Source: Isoetes taiwanensis
Lineage: Eukaryota; Streptophyta; Lycopodiopsida; Isoetales; Isoetaceae
Assembly (NCBI GenBank): GCA_021234155.1
Contig: JAJEKV010000190.1
Coordinates: 420,973 to 484,972 of the forward strand
Length of the DNA stretch: 64,000 nt
Direction: 5' to 3'
In this document: piece by piece, positions 1 through 12,769 of the stretch
How positions within the stretch are numbered: position 1 is the first letter of the stretch
How the letters are laid out: the number at the start of each line of letters is the position of its first letter
Made by a program: the position numbers and the translations under genes
The notes under the pieces: generated by a model
Seen by the model: the letters and a program-made list of their open reading frames with translations, nothing else
Told to the model about the DNA's origin: nothing
Database searches by the model: none

Positions 1-3000
1 AGGGTTTGGCACCATCGATCAAAACGGATGGTTAAGGCCATCGACCAAATCGCTTCTGTAAGCCGAGGCTAAAGCATTGAGCCTCGAGGAGGACATACCA
101 AAGAATCAATATCCGGCCCCGCTCCTTACTCGTAGCCACGGTGCCGTCCACACCTTACAAACCCCGCTCTCCAAGTCCGGGGCCCTCTCGCCAGAACTCT
201 TTACGGCCGCCGGAGAAGAAAGTCGCTTTTTACGCCCATAAGCGCGACAATGCCGGTAAGGAAGTTCAAAACCTCTCTGATCCATTCCTAAAGAGGCTGA
301 GAAACAAATTCGCCGGATAAGGCATGTTACGGTGTATGAGGCCCGGACACTTCATGCGCAGAATGCCCATATGTTACCCCGTGACGCCTACCGCCATGGC
401 CCCAATCTTTGATCCGGGACAATATTGAGTCAACATTACCTGGCGGCGACGGGACGCCCCAGTACATTCACGCGGTCGCCTCATATCCTTGCGGCTATAG
501 AAACGGTAATCTTTGAAAGTCACTTGGCTTTGTCATTTCCACCATAGGCCGAGTAGACAAGAAGCCTTTTGTAATTCTTATGGATAAAGGGGAGTACACA
601 TAATTTTGCTTCTCCTAGAATGGCCCAGGTCCTACAACTGAAACCCTAAGGTCACGACCAGAGGCCTCCACTTTAGCCGCTGGTAAGGTTAGACATACTC
701 ATGGTCGTCGCATCAACCTTAAGATGCAGTTGCCAGGCGCACCAGTTGCTATGGGTGCCGAGTTAATGGATATTGGCAAATACGACCTCATTGTTGGAAT
801 GGAATTCTTGGCATCTGCAAAAGCCAACATAGACTGCGAGAAGAGAGAAGTTACCTTCAACGCAGCTAATGGAGCCCGCGTAACTATAAAAGGTGAACCA
901 TTCAACCCTATCATGCGCCTATGTCCATTCGACGGTTAGATAAAGCTATCACGCAAGCAAAAGCTCCTGCGTTATTAGACTTGCTTCCATTGAGTCAGAT
1001 GCTAAGCAAAACCAAGTAATCAACACCTTGCCACGGGGGATTGCCAGTATTCTCCATGAATTTAGCGATCTTTTCCCAGACGAGATCCAGAAGCTTCCTC
1101 CTTTTAGAGGGGTAGAATGTGAGATAGCTTTAGAGCCAGGTACTAAGCCTACCAGCAAGGCCCCGTACCGTATGAGTCCCCCAGAGTTGGCAGAGCTTAA
1201 GAAGCAACTTCAAGAGCTGCTAAACCTAGGTTTTATTCGACCTAGCGTTTCGCCCTTTGGCGCCCCTATTCTTTTTGTGAAGAAAAAGGACGGCTCCTTG
1301 AGAATGTGTATTGATTATCGGCAACTCAACAAGCATACCATCAAAAATCGCTATGCTTTGCCGAGAGCAGATGATCTAATGGATCAGGTTGCAAGGGGCA
1401 AATATTTTTCAAAGATTGACCTTCGCTCCGGATATCATCGATAAGGATTAAAGAGGAGGACATCCATAAATCTGCTTTTCTTTTCGATATGGGCATTATG
1501 AGTTTACCGTTATGCCTTCTCAATTAACTAATGCCCCCGCAACGTTTATGCGGTTAATGAACGATGTTTTCCGCCAATACTTGGATGATTTTGTTGTTGT
1601 CATTTTCTTTGACGACATTCTCATCTACAGTAAGACTCTAGAAGAGCATGAGAAACATCTTAAATTGGCCCTACAAAAGTTAAGACGTCATCAGCTTTTT
1701 GCCAAGTTCTCTAAGTGCAAGTTTGCCACTCCAAAGGTTGACTATTTGGGCCATATCATTTCTGCGAAGGAATTGCTACTGAGATCCAAAGAAAAATAGA
1801 GGCCGTAAGGAATGGCCTATCCTGTGAAAATGTCTCCGAGGTCCAAGTTTCTTGGGATTAGCAGATACTATCGAAAGTTTGTAAAGGATTTTGCAAGGAT
1901 TGCAAAGCACCTCTTACAAACCTTACGGCATGAGAAGGTGAAGGATTGGATGGAACACCGGAAGACTAAGGTTCGGGGAAGTTTCCGGCTGACTTAAAGA
2001 TGCCTTAACGTCGGCAGACCGTTCTCACGCTGTGCCGATCCTGATAAGGATAAACTAGTGGCCACAGATGCCAGCAAAATTGCCACTGGTGGGGTTCTAA
2101 TGCAGGAGGGGAGGGTTATTGCTTATGATTCAAAGAAGATGAATGAGACAGAACAGCGATATCCTACCCATGACCGTGAATTGCTAGGGCATTGTTCGCG
2201 CTTTGCGAATATGGAGACACTACCTCCTTGGTAGAAGGTTCCAGTTGGACACAGATCATCAAAGTCTCCGATATTTGACCACCCAACCCAATCTCAACCT
2301 CCGTCAGAGGAGATGGATGGAATTTCTTGAAGAATATGATTTTGAGATCATGTACAAGCCTGGAAAGCACAATGTGGTTGCGGATGCATTATCACGCCAT
2401 CCCTTGGTAACCCGAACCCATTGTAATGCGATTTCGACACTCACAAGTGAGTTTGGTAAACAGATAGAACAAACTTTAGCCACCGATCCTGAGTTCTATG
2501 AAATTTGGAGTAGTCTAAATAAGGAGGCACGCACAGATAAAGAACGTGACGCTTTCCGGTCATATAAGAAAGAGGGCAATTTGTTGTATCACAAGGACAA
2601 GTTGTGTGTACCTCATACTTCCGGGGTGCGTAAGTTAATCCTCCATGACACGCTGCAACAGCCCTATAGCTGGACATGCCGTTTTATGGCGAAGACCTAC
2701 TTTAAAATCCGCTCCAGTTATTTTTGGCCTTCGATGAAGAAGGACATTGCCAGGTACATTAAGCAGTGTCAAGTATGTCAGCAGACCAAGGCAGAACAAT
2801 TAAGGACTCCAGGAGAATTGCAACCTTTGGATGTGCCCAACGCTAAGTGGGAAGTGATAACCATGGATTTTATAGTGGGCCTTCCACGTACTCTCCGTGG
2901 ATATGATGCGTTAATGGTCGTGGTCGACAAATTGTCAAAAATGGCTCATTTCTTGCCATGTCGTACCACCGGACACCGCCTTTGATCTTGCTACCTTTTT

Positions 3001-4570
3001 TGCAAAAGAGATCTTCGGGTTGCAATTTAAATGCCACGGGTTATTGTATCCCATGAGATCCCAAATTTGTAAGTGCATTTTGGAAAGATTTCTTCACCAC
3101 CATACAAACCAAGCTTGCTATGAGTACGACTTATCATCCTCCCCGGATGGTCAAACAGAGCGTACCAATCGTATCATAGAGGATATACTTACGGTTATGT
3201 GTGGAGTAAGCAATCCCAATGGGCTGACTATATTTATCTAGTAGAGTTTGCCTATAACAAAAAGATGAAACAGAGTCTTCCGAATGTCTCCTTTCATGAT
3301 AAATTATGGTTATCAATGCCTTACTCCAGACACCTGGCATAACCCTGTGTCTAAAGTGGAGGTCTCCCAACAGCTCCTTTTGGAAATGCAGGCCTTAGTT
3401 GAAGAAGTTCGTGGTTACTTGTTAGTCGCACGCGTTAGCCGTCGAGAAAAAGTGTAGCGGATAAACACGAAACCCCACCAATCTTCAAGTGGGCTTAATC
3501 GGTTTGGCTTAAAATCAAAGTGAAACAAGCCAAGCTTAAAATTGGTAACTGCAAGAAGTTAGCACCCAGATGGGCGGGGCCATTTAAAATCACCGAGCGT
3601 ATTGGAGAACAGGCATATCGCTTGGATCTGCCGCCCGAAAGATCCACAAGGTCTTCCACGTGAGTCTTCAAACAACACACCCCTGATCCGGAGGAGGTTT
3701 TGAAACCCCAACCCTCCTCGAAATGACAGAGGAGCAGCTTCGAGATAGTGCACGAAGCTCTCCTTGACCGGGCTTATAAACGGACTCGGAGAACTCAAAG
3801 TTGCAATACCTGGTCGTGGAAGCACTTGCCGGGTGGAGGATGCTACGTGGGTGATGGAAATGGACCCTGAGAAGCATTATCCGTATTTTATCGCGAATCT
3901 CAAGGTCCGCACCATCAACGATGCTATCAACCCCCGCTCCCGCGTAAGCTTGAAGACTTGATTCGCCGAGAATATGTAGAGGGGTAGATGCATCGTAGTT
4001 AACAACGGTTACCGATGATGGGATCACCTTTGTGTTCCTTAGGACGTGGTGTACTGTCAATGTGGACATGACCGCGAACTGCTTGTAAAGCATGTAGTTC
4101 ATACCCGCATTCATCTTGGCTATAATAGGAACCTGACCATTCCTTACGCCACAATGGACGGCGAACCATAGGCATGATAGGTTCCTTGTAGATAAATTTC
4201 CTTTTATTTTCTTATAGGGGGTGGACCCTTCAACCACAACCTAATTATTTTATCTATATAAACTGATATATTACCATGTGCAGGCCAGTGAGCAGTACGT
4301 GACCTGTCCATGTTAGGGGGTTGCTGATGACCCGATTTCTTCGCTTTATGTTATCTACATGTTCTGTTTGTTGTTGATCTTGGACCTTCGTCCTTGCACT
4401 TTTTTAATTATGATAAGGATGTAAATTGCACTTTTGCTGCTTAAACTGTTGTAAACTTCAAAGCTTTAATATATTACCTTCTGAAATAAGGAATTTCCTT
4501 CTTGTCATTTATTATATTTGTACCTAACCTCAATGCTGAGGACAGCATTATTTTTTTAAGGAGGGGAGAA
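1..4570 (+). mobile_element. Ty3/Gypsy chromovirus copy A, internal region, 5'-truncated and decayed
   Basis: This is the pol part of an LTR retrotransposon. Reading 5' to 3' there is a protease remnant (about 660-940, with [12 protein letters not shown]), reverse transcriptase (1028-1799, with [24 protein letters not shown] and the catalytic FFDDILIYS at about 1604-1627), RNase H (about 2050-2400, ATDASKIATGG, TDHQSLRYL, DALSRHP), integrase (about 2640-3300, zinc-binding CQVCQQTK, then MDFIVGLP), and a chromodomain-like tail near 3800-3880. Stops and frameshifts break it repeatedly, for example after 1444, 1799 and 2985, so it cannot make an intact polyprotein. The first 650 bases look like a gag remnant without a readable frame. 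RT and protease wording is nearly the same as in element D at the far end of the window, so both belong to one family. It ends at a polypurine tract (4558-4570) directly before an LTR. Confidence 0.93.
4558..4570 (+). other. Polypurine tract of Gypsy copy A
   Basis: The purine run AAGGAGGGGAGAA directly precedes the TGTGACGTTCC that opens the LTR. This is the expected plus-strand priming site. Gypsy copy B has the matching AAGGGGGGGAGAA on the minus strand at 7321-7333. Confidence 0.8.
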
Positions 4571-6176
4571 TGTGACGTTCCAAGTATTTATACGGTATAA
4601 GTATAAATATGTTGACACGTCACCAAGGATACATACGCCACATGGGGTATGGGAACCTAGGTGGTTCACTTAAAAGGGATTAAATTAGCTATGCTAATTT
4701 AATTATTGACAATAATAACCTATAATTAAGGAACTAATATTTAAAAATCATAATTAAGCTAATTATGGTTTGGGAAGGCGCCACGTGGCCACCCTCGATT
4801 GGTTAGCATGATAATGCTAATTGGGGTCAATAGGGTGGATCACCACCCCCATATCAGCCACAACTCACCTTGAGCGGTGGAGCCACCCCTTGTGACCAGA
4901 GCCGAAGCCACCACCACAGAATCTCACACAAGCTAAACACCAAGACCAAGCCGATGGAGATCCCCAATGACAACGGGTCGAGCCGAAATACAGGTGGGTG
5001 GCTAGTGTAGTTGTGAATTCTAGGATAGCGGGCACCTGTTTGGGTTGTTGGTCTATTCTCTCTGTGTTTACTCGTAGGAACTAACCCTTGATTGTAAAGG
5101 TAGGTTCTCTATATATTTCGATTCTGGTTTTGCTTGTAATGGATGGATTGGTGGTTGTTAGCCTAGTGTTACTCTCGAAATGGGGAATTAAGGGGGTAGA
5201 GACCTCCAGAGGCTATTTATTGTAGTATGCTCCTAGATAGAACCCCTGATTATCCCCGTTAAATGCGCCACATGCACAAGAGCCCACCGTCATAGATGCT
5301 ATGGTACCGGCTTAGCACTGCATAAGGAACACAGGTGAAGTGGAGGTGGGGTCTTGCACGAACATAAAAGGCTCCTAGGACTCCTATAGCGAGCTAGGAC
5401 CTCGATAGCTTCGGCCACGTGAGGGGCCTGGTATGGGTCCGACACTCCCAGGTGGGAAGGTGTGACCCGTATGGGGCACCTTGCACTTTGAGTAGATTTA
5501 GGGCGCAGTAAGCTCGGCACGATGCGGGTCACCGATGCGGCACGTATTCTCTAGCTCGCCCATGGAGCCACCGGTGGATTCCGGAAGGGGACGCTTCCCC
5601 GACTGCCTCATCGGACCCGGGACTTCATGAACCCCGAGTAGGCTCAAGGGGTGATGCCTCGAGCCTGCGTCTCCTGGAAGGCTATAGCGACGCCATAGCG
5701 TGAATTGACCCATCTGCAAAGTGTGCACGAGGGGCGGATGGAGTGGACAACCCTAGCCAATGTTCTATGCCAGCCAACGCCATGTCAAGATTCTGCCTGC
5801 GCGATCTCTTGAGGCCTAGCCGCCGGTCGATCCTCACCGAGTCTCAACCGGGTAGAACCATGGGTTTGGGGTGTTTTCTTAGGTTTAGATGCATATTTCT
5901 TGCCGTTGGTATTTGGATGGATATGCCACCCTTCGTGGTGGTTATTTATATGTGATTTATCGCGTGTGCTAACCCTTGTATTCACGCCTTCCGCCGACGT
6001 AGGAGCCCCATTGAAGGCGTGGGCGAATGACCCCTTCGTGTCCTTCTTTTCGCATCATATTATAGATGGCCCGGAATAGACGGAGGGTTCCCGCCATGGC
6101 GAAGTTGGTCGCCATGGGAGGGAAAAGTCCCCGCATGTATACGCCCCCAGGGTCGATATGTTCGTGGAGCGCCACA
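4571..6176 (+). repeat. LTR of Gypsy copy A
   Basis: It opens with TGTGACGTTCC after the polypurine tract and appears to end at GGAGCGCCACA (about 6176), matching GGGAGCGTCACA at the end of LTR C. LTRs A, B, C and D share diagnostic blocks: GGGGGTAGAGACCT, then GATGCTCCTAG, then the 'GAGCCCACC' block, then GGATGGAGTGGACAACC, then 'CCACCCTTCGTGGTG'. The 3' boundary is uncertain by some tens of bases, because a sequence resembling the primer-binding site follows at about 6193-6208. Confidence 0.75.
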
Positions 6177-6192
6177 GTGCCTCCGAGATAAA

Positions 6193-6208
6193 ATGTAATC
6201 AGAGTTAT
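6193..6208 (+). other. Degenerate primer-binding-site-like sequence after LTR A
   Basis: TGTAATCAGAGTTATG resembles the TGGTATCAGAGCTATG that follows the 5' LTR of element D. If real, LTR A was followed by a second internal region, now replaced by inverted copy B. The match is short and imperfect. Confidence 0.35.
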
Positions 6209-6211
6209 GGC

Positions 6212-7320
6212 AATGACTTGGGCTGGCAATAGACAATGGCCAGGGCTGACCACTCCATCCGCCCCTCCCGTGCATACTTTGCAGATAGGCTAAATCAAGC
6301 TTGTCATGACTGTAACCTGCCAGAGATGCAATCCCATGGTATCACCCAATGAGACTACTCCCAAAGGTAGGAAGGGTTGCATCTCCCCCTCCCGAAGTGC
6401 AGTGGCTCCATGGGCAGCTAGAGGATCGTGGCGAGACACACATCCGCACCCGACTGAACTCCCCAAAACAAGAGCCAGGCCGACACCTGCAGCTCTTGAG
6501 AGTCAGGCGGCACCATTGACCTAGAAAGTGTCGGACTCATATCCGGCCCACACGAAGTGACCGACTATGAGCCTAGCCCGCTATGGGTCCCCAGTAGCTG
6601 CGCTCAACAGGGGCCTCCCTCCACTTTGCCACTGACCCCGTTATGTGGTGCTCAGTCACTCCATAGCCTCAGTAGCCAGGTGGGCTCTATGCACAAGCCG
6701 CATAATAATGGGAACTAATGGGTCTAAACTAGGAGCATCATCTACTAGTGGCTACTAGGTCTCTACCCCCCTTTCCAATACACAAGAGGTGCAAATATGA
6801 GATCAACCAACATCATATCAACATAATCTTGATAATAAATGAAAATAATAACAAATCCTAATCATATACATCTAACTTATAGTTAGGGTTCATTGATTAG
6901 AGTTCATGTTCAGAACAATAGGTTAGAATGGCTCTATTAGGACACAAGGTGCAACTCAACTGGAATCTACTCGAAATATCTGCTTCTAACGAGTTGCCTT
7001 CGGCTCCCTGGTTCTCCGTCTCTAGCAGATGACTCGTTTCGATGATCCTCCTCTGCTGGCTAGGGTTTAGGGTTTAGCCTTTTTACATGTTAGGCTTCAC
7101 ATGAATGCCACTTGGCTCCCATAGGTGCATCTATGTGGCAGTTTGCCTGTAAGGTGAGGCCATGTGGAAATGGCTTCTTACATTAGGTTGGCTAAGTTAT
7201 GTAGATAACTTAGTCATCTCCCCCACATTAGGTGCATACAAGTCTACTTATGTAGAGTTGTATGGTGATGTGGCCATGGGATATATATATTTATACCGTA
7301 TATTCCAGGGGAACGTCATA
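6212..7320 (-). repeat. LTR of Gypsy copy B, inverted, 3'-truncated
   Basis: Read on the minus strand, it starts at 7320 with TATGACGTTCC, passes the shared GGGGGTAGAGACCT block (about 6765) and the GGATGGAGTGG block (about 6250), and stops abruptly near 6212 where it abuts LTR A head to head. It also holds two adjacent CCCTAAA units on the minus strand (about 7060-7080). Confidence 0.75.
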
Positions 7321-9240
7321 TTCTCCCCCCCTTAGGATAATGATGTCCTCAGCATTACATAAGATGAAACGAGCCTGCACAATATAAAAGAAGAATATTC
7401 ACATTAACACTTGGAATTTATCACAACCATAACTTCCGGTGTTAATTATATGAATATGAGTGTGAAGCTATATTCACATTCTTATATAATTTATATAGTT
7501 TCAGCAATTTTTACTTTATGATAACTTGAAACATCCTCAGGAGTTCTATAACTAAGACAAAATGCTACAAGCTCATATTCTTGGCATGGTGCACTCCCTC
7601 TTTGCGGTCCCTTTCCTCTATTGGCCAACTGGGAGCATATCACGTTAGTTTAATTAGTAATTTATGGTTTTAAGGATCAACCCCCTATTTAATTTAAATT
7701 ACATTATACTACATGCATGTACATGCCTAATATGCCTACATGTCTACTGCCTACACCTTTTGTCAACCCTGGCATATGAGGTGGTTTATCCTCCATAACA
7801 GCCATAAATGCTAGGTGGTTTTCTATCATGCACCTATCCATGATCCCTAATCTATGACTCATGCATGCCTACTTAACCTATAGGCATGATATCATTGCAT
7901 AGGGAACATTAAGGATGATCCCATCATCGCCCATGCTCTAATGCGTCGTAACCTATATACATCTTGGCTACCCAAAGGTGATTGCATGCACTCTTTGATT
8001 CGTCTCAGCCAAATCTCTATTGAGTGTATGCACTCACCTTCCCGAATCGTTGTCGACGATGTCGGTGGCGAGCTGGCCTTTGCATTGCTCCATAAACTGT
8101 GGGTACTGCTTTTCAAGATCAGATTTAAGTATCCATGTCGCATCTTCCACTGGCAAGTGTGTCCACTTGACTAAATATTGGAGGATTGAGATCTTCTTGT
8201 GTTCTTATATGTTTTATCAAGAAGAGCTTCCGAAACAATCTCAAGTTGTTCTTCGGTCATTTCCATCAAAGTTGGTGTCTCCAAGGAGAGATCCAACTTA
8301 TAGGATTGGTTACCTATTCTTTGAATGATTTCGAATGGTCCCGCCCACCTTGGAAAAAGCTTCTTACAATTGCGGATGCAGAGCTTAGCCTATTTGACTT
8401 TATTTTGAGCAAAAAATGGTCCCTTACTTGAAATTCCCTTTCTGTTCTGTGCTTATCGGCTATGGTCTTTTGTCGACCTCTTGCTGCCAAGAGATAGCCC
8501 CGAACTTCTTCGATTAATTGTTATCAAACAACATTTATTGAGGAACTTCTACTTTAGACATTGGGTTGTGCCAAGTGTCTGGTGTTAGGCATTGATAGCC
8601 ATAGTTTATCAAGAAGGGGGACATTTGCGACGATTCTTGTTTGGGACTATTGTACGCAAACTCAACCAAGTAAATATAGTCTCCCCAATTTGATTGCTTA
8701 TTGCATACATAGTTTCTCAACATGTCTTCTATTATCCGATTTGTACGTTCAGTTTGCCCATCTGTTTGGGGGTGATATGCTGTACTCATGGATAACTTTG
8801 TTTGAATCGTGCTAAAGAACTCCTTTCAAAAAGCACTTATAAACTTGGGGTCTCTATTGGAGATGATTTTCCTTGCCATCCCACGCAATCTGAATATTTC
8901 CTTTATGAAAAGCAAGGCGGTGTCTAAAGCCGTATCTGTGGTTCGACATGGCAAAAAGTGCGTCATATTTGATAATTTGTCGACCACTACCATTAAGGCG
9001 TCATGACATCTTACTGTTTTTGGGAGCCCAGTTAATAAAATCCATGCTTACAACCTCCCATTTGGCATTTGGAATCTCCAAAGGTTCTAGGGTTCCTGAG
9101 ATTCGGAGTTGCTTTGCTTTTGTTTGCTGACATAAATGACACTGCATAATGTAGTTGACGATGTCTTTCTTCATGCCAAGCCAAAAGTAACTACTTCTTA
9201 TCTTGAAGTAAGTAAGGATCCACAATGAATTTGCCGCCTC
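7321..9240 (-). mobile_element. Ty3/Gypsy copy B, integrase-end fragment, decayed
   Basis: On the minus strand only the 3' part of pol survives. The integrase zinc-finger region lies at 9225-9001 (CHLCQQTK, then MDFI) and the late core at 8789-8535 (STAYHPQTDGQTERTNR, FAYNSPKQ). Degraded sequence follows down to a polypurine tract next to the LTR start at 7320. Reverse transcriptase, protease and gag are missing; the copy is cut off at about 9240. It is the same family as copies A and D. The long overlapping plus-strand frames at 7941-8431 are shadows of this region. Confidence 0.85.
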
Positions 9241-10575
9241 CGCAGCTCGTCCATCATTTTATCTTGCACCTAGCTAATACACCTGTAAGAGCCCACGAGC
9301 ACTTAAAACAACATAATAAACGTTTGGTTAAAATTATGTATGTTTTATCAGAAGGCATATTTCCTCCGCCTATCTATAGCGGTGTTGTCTTGTGGAGTTC
9401 TTCTGCAGATCACTGTCTTATTAGAGAGTGATAGCTAAATCCAATTTGAAGTGCTGCTGAAGTGAAGAAACATATTCACCTGGACAAATAAATATCGAAA
9501 GAGCGTTCGTAAAAGCCCACAATTACTTAAAACAACATATTCAAGTAAACACGCATATTCACCTGGACTAATCAATGTAATGGCAAACCCCACATGAAGC
9601 ATATAGCATATTCAAGTAAACAAGCATATTCACCGGGACTAATCAATGTAATGGCAAACCCCACATGAAGCATATAGTTCATTTGATAAAAGACAAAACT
9701 AGCTGCATAATGCAATGACTAAAGAATGGAACTGCCCTTGATTAGTGTGTCCCAATACAAAGGAGCTGAGGCAAGATACCGTAATTAACATGTTTTATAA
9801 CATAAACATATGGCAACCTGTGTGCTACTATGTTGCATGCCAGTAATTTTTTCTGATGTTGTAATACTGTGTGCTAGAACGTGTCGGGATAAAAAAAACA
9901 TGCACAAATGGTGTAAAATATGGGTTCAATTAGCAGCTAGGTGGGGAACATAAAAATAAAGGCCAAATGTTGGGTTGAACCTAGTGTTGGGCAAAGTCCG
10001 GGGAACACTAGAAACCAACCGATTGAAATCGCAAGTTTCCCGGTTCGGTTAGTGTATCGTAGGAATTTTTCCGGCAAGTTTTCTTAAGTTTTCTAAATTT
10101 TCGGCTCTAAATATAAGATGTCCGGTTGGCCAAAATAACCATAGATAATTTTCCGATGGGACCTAAAAGGTTTCCAACTGAAGCTTTAAAAATGTATGTA
10201 GGTTAAGGTCTAAAAATAGCGAAAAAGCTCGGTTAAGAGTTCGTTGGGGAAAAAGGCCTAGCCGACGCTAACGACGAATGGGAATGGGGGAGCGTGGACT
10301 AGAGGCAGCCTGGAAGGGGCAACTCTAACAGCGCCGTTAGGGGCTGGTTAAGGCACACGGCTCTTCTCCATATAACTGTGGCGTTCGCCGGAGGACGAAG
10401 AGCAGATAACAAAGACGAAGACGACGATCTGGCTGGAGCATTTAGGAGGGGGGATTCTTCTTGGCATTCTTTCTCAGATTCGTCCTGACCCCCCTTCCTT
10501 TCCATTCCGGCGCTTCCTTTTTCTCCTTCATATTCCTTTCCCTGCCTTCCTATCTGCATTTCCTTTTCTTCAGCC
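9241..10575. other. Intergenic region upstream of HMGR
   Basis: No gene is recognisable. It contains a 71-bp tandem duplication (9538-9679), AT-rich stretches, and a pyrimidine-rich stretch (10440-10570) that fits a plant 5' leader. ATATAA at about 10370 could be a TATA element some 200 bp before the HMGR start codon, but this is weak. Confidence 0.5.
9538..9679. repeat. 71-bp tandem duplication
   Basis: Two nearly identical copies of 71 bp stand next to each other (about 9538-9608 and 9609-9679). Each runs from TTCAAGTAAAC to CCACATGAAGCATATAG. A partial third piece (CATATTCACCTGGAC) occurs just upstream, near 9470. Confidence 0.9.
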
Positions 10576-12769
10576 ATGGCCCCTCTAAAATTGGAAACCC
10601 AGAAAAGCCATGTCAGTCTGCATGGCAATGGTAGCAAAAAAGCCCTTGCATCTGATGCTCTTCCTTTACCCGTGGGGGTTACAAATAAGCTCTTCATTCT
10701 TCTATTTTGTTGGGCTTCTTATTACTTGATGAAAAGATGGAGGGAGAAGATTCGCAACTCTACCCCGCTTCATATTGTAAATCTGGGAGAGATGTTATTC
10801 ATTATTGCCCAGATTGCATCGTCTATTTATCTCCTGGGTTTTTTTGGCATAGATTACGTGCAGCCTTATGTCCAGACTATGAGGATGATTATTGCCCAGA
10901 TTGCATCGTTCATATATCTGCTTAAGTTTCCCAGCACATATGGTTTATTGAATTATGCGGATGATACAAATAGCCAACCTAGAAAGGACCAGCCCAAAAT
11001 GGAGGCAAAAAAGGAAGCCATTTTTCTCAAAGGGAAAAAATTGGGCGAAAATAGTGACGAAGATCTGGCCTGTGCAGTTAGTACAAATCAAATTCCTTCA
11101 TATTCCTTAGAGGCTGAACTGGGTGATTGTGTAAGAGCAGCCAGTGTGAGGAAGAGGGCTGTTGAGTTGTTGACTGGCAGGTCACTGAAAGCACTTCCGA
11201 TATCAGGATTTGATTATGCATCTGTGCTGGGGCAATGCTGTGAAATGGTTATTGGGCATGTTCAAATTCCTGTTGGTATTGCTGGACCATTAAAGCTTGA
11301 TGGCATAGAGTTTATGATTCCACTGGCCACCACAGAAGGTTGCCTTGTGGCCAGTACAAATCGTGGTTGCAAGGCCATATCTCAATCCGGAGGTGCTACA
11401 AGCGTTCTACTACGAGATGGTATGACCAGAGCCCCTGTAGTGAAATTCCCTTCTGCAAAACGTGCAGCAGAACTTAAGTTTTACTTGGAAGATGAGAACA
11501 ACTTTGATACCATCTCTACTGTGTTCAACAGGTAACATGCTTGTTTTGTACATTTTGCATGCAGGGTCTCATTTCTATGTTTTTATATTTCTGTTTTATT
11601 AATGGTTTATTAAAAAAGTTATGGTGTTTGGCTATGCAGAACAAGCAGATTTGCTAGATTGCACCATGTAAGATGCGCCTTGGCCGGTCTGAATTTGTAT
11701 CTGAGATTTACTTGCTCGACTGGAGATGCCATGGGCATGAACATGGTTTCTAAAGGTGTCCAGAATGTGTTGGATTATCTCCAAGATGTGTTTCCAGACA
11801 TGGAAGTTATCAGTGTGTCTGGTAATCCTCTTGTCCTTTATTTGCTTAGGTGCAAGAAGGATATTTTTTCTGGTCTTTCTAACTAGCTGAGATATATAAT
11901 TATATTATATTTGCTCCTGAATTGTTCCTCTTATGGGATTGCCAAGTGTTTACTTGGGGAAGTTCTCTTTTATACAACGTTTACTTTTGAGGATACTGAT
12001 GGACAGTTGTTTTGCAGGCAACTTTTGTGCAGATAAAAAGCCTACAGCCGTAAACTGGATCGAGGGCAGAGGAAAATCTGTCGTGTGCGAGGCCATTATA
12101 AAGGAGGAAGTTGTCACCAAGGTTCTTAAGACTTCGGTATCAGCTTTGGTAGAGCTGAACACAGTAAAGAATCTTATTGGTTCTGCTATGGCTGGAGCTG
12201 TTGGCGGATTTAACGCACATGCATCCAACATAGTATCTGCAGTTTTTATAGCAACTGGGCAAGATCCTGCTCAGAACATTGAAAGCTCACACTGCATCAC
12301 TCTAATGGAGGCGGTAAATGGCGGGCGAGACTTGCATATTTCTGTTACTATGCCATCAATTGAGGTAGTGGAAAGAATTAGTGAATAGTGAGGATTGGTA
12401 AAATAATTTATATTCTTTAGATGAAAGTTGTTCCTAGATTTAAAGTTTTTTTTTCCTTAGATTAACGTTGTGTACTCTATGGAATTACAGGTGGGAACAA
12501 TTGGTGGTGGTACACAACTAGCTTCTCAAGCAGCTTGCTTGAATTTGCTTGGAGTGAAGGGATCTAATCTTGAATCACCTGGCATGAATGCACAAACTTT
12601 GGCAAGGGTTGTGGCTGGTGGAGTCCTGGCTGGAGAACTCTCTTTAATGTCAGCACTTGCAGCCGGCCAGCTTGTAAAAAGTCACATGAAATATAATCGA
12701 TCCAGTAGAAATATTGCTGCAGAAGAATCCAAAGGTAAGCCTGTTGGTGGTGTCTGCTTTGCCTCTTGA
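10576..12769 (+). CDS. HMGR: 3-hydroxy-3-methylglutaryl-CoA reductase (HMG-CoA reductase)
   Basis: This enzyme makes mevalonate from HMG-CoA with two NADPH, the committed step of cytosolic isoprenoid synthesis, and is anchored in the ER membrane. Exons by splice sites and frame: 10576-11531, 11640-11821, 12018-12364, 12491-12769, giving 587 aa. Four exons with three GT-AG introns is the usual plant HMGR layout. All four catalytic residues are present in their motifs: Glu in TTEGCLVAS, Asp in STGDAMGMN, Lys in DKKPTAVNW, His in [10 protein letters not shown]. The N-terminus has a hydrophobic segment ([13 protein letters not shown], about residues 36-48), the conserved STPLH linker, and a second segment ([18 protein letters not shown]). 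The second segment is followed by a partial repeat of itself ([14 protein letters not shown]), an unusual third hydrophobic stretch. The start is the first ATG of the open frame, with context GCCATGG. The gene looks intact and functional. Confidence 0.97.
10801..10930 (+). repeat. In-frame tandem duplication in the HMGR membrane region
   Basis: ATTATTGCCCAGATTGCATC begins at 10801 and again at 10888, an offset of 87 bp or exactly 29 codons. The two copies then diverge ([10 protein letters not shown] against [10 protein letters not shown]). The repeat adds a third hydrophobic stretch before the linker to the catalytic domain. Confidence 0.9.

Noticed and set aside
3668-4237. Minus-strand ORF of 189 codons
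   Set aside because: Opposite the decayed chromodomain end and 3' untranslated part of Gypsy copy A; no recognisable motif.
7055-7082. Interstitial telomere repeat
   Set aside because: Only about two TTTAGGG units; better explained as a telo-box in an LTR.
10299-10697. Minus-strand ORF of 132 codons over the HMGR leader
   Set aside because: Shadow of the pyrimidine-rich leader and exon 1; no homology seen.
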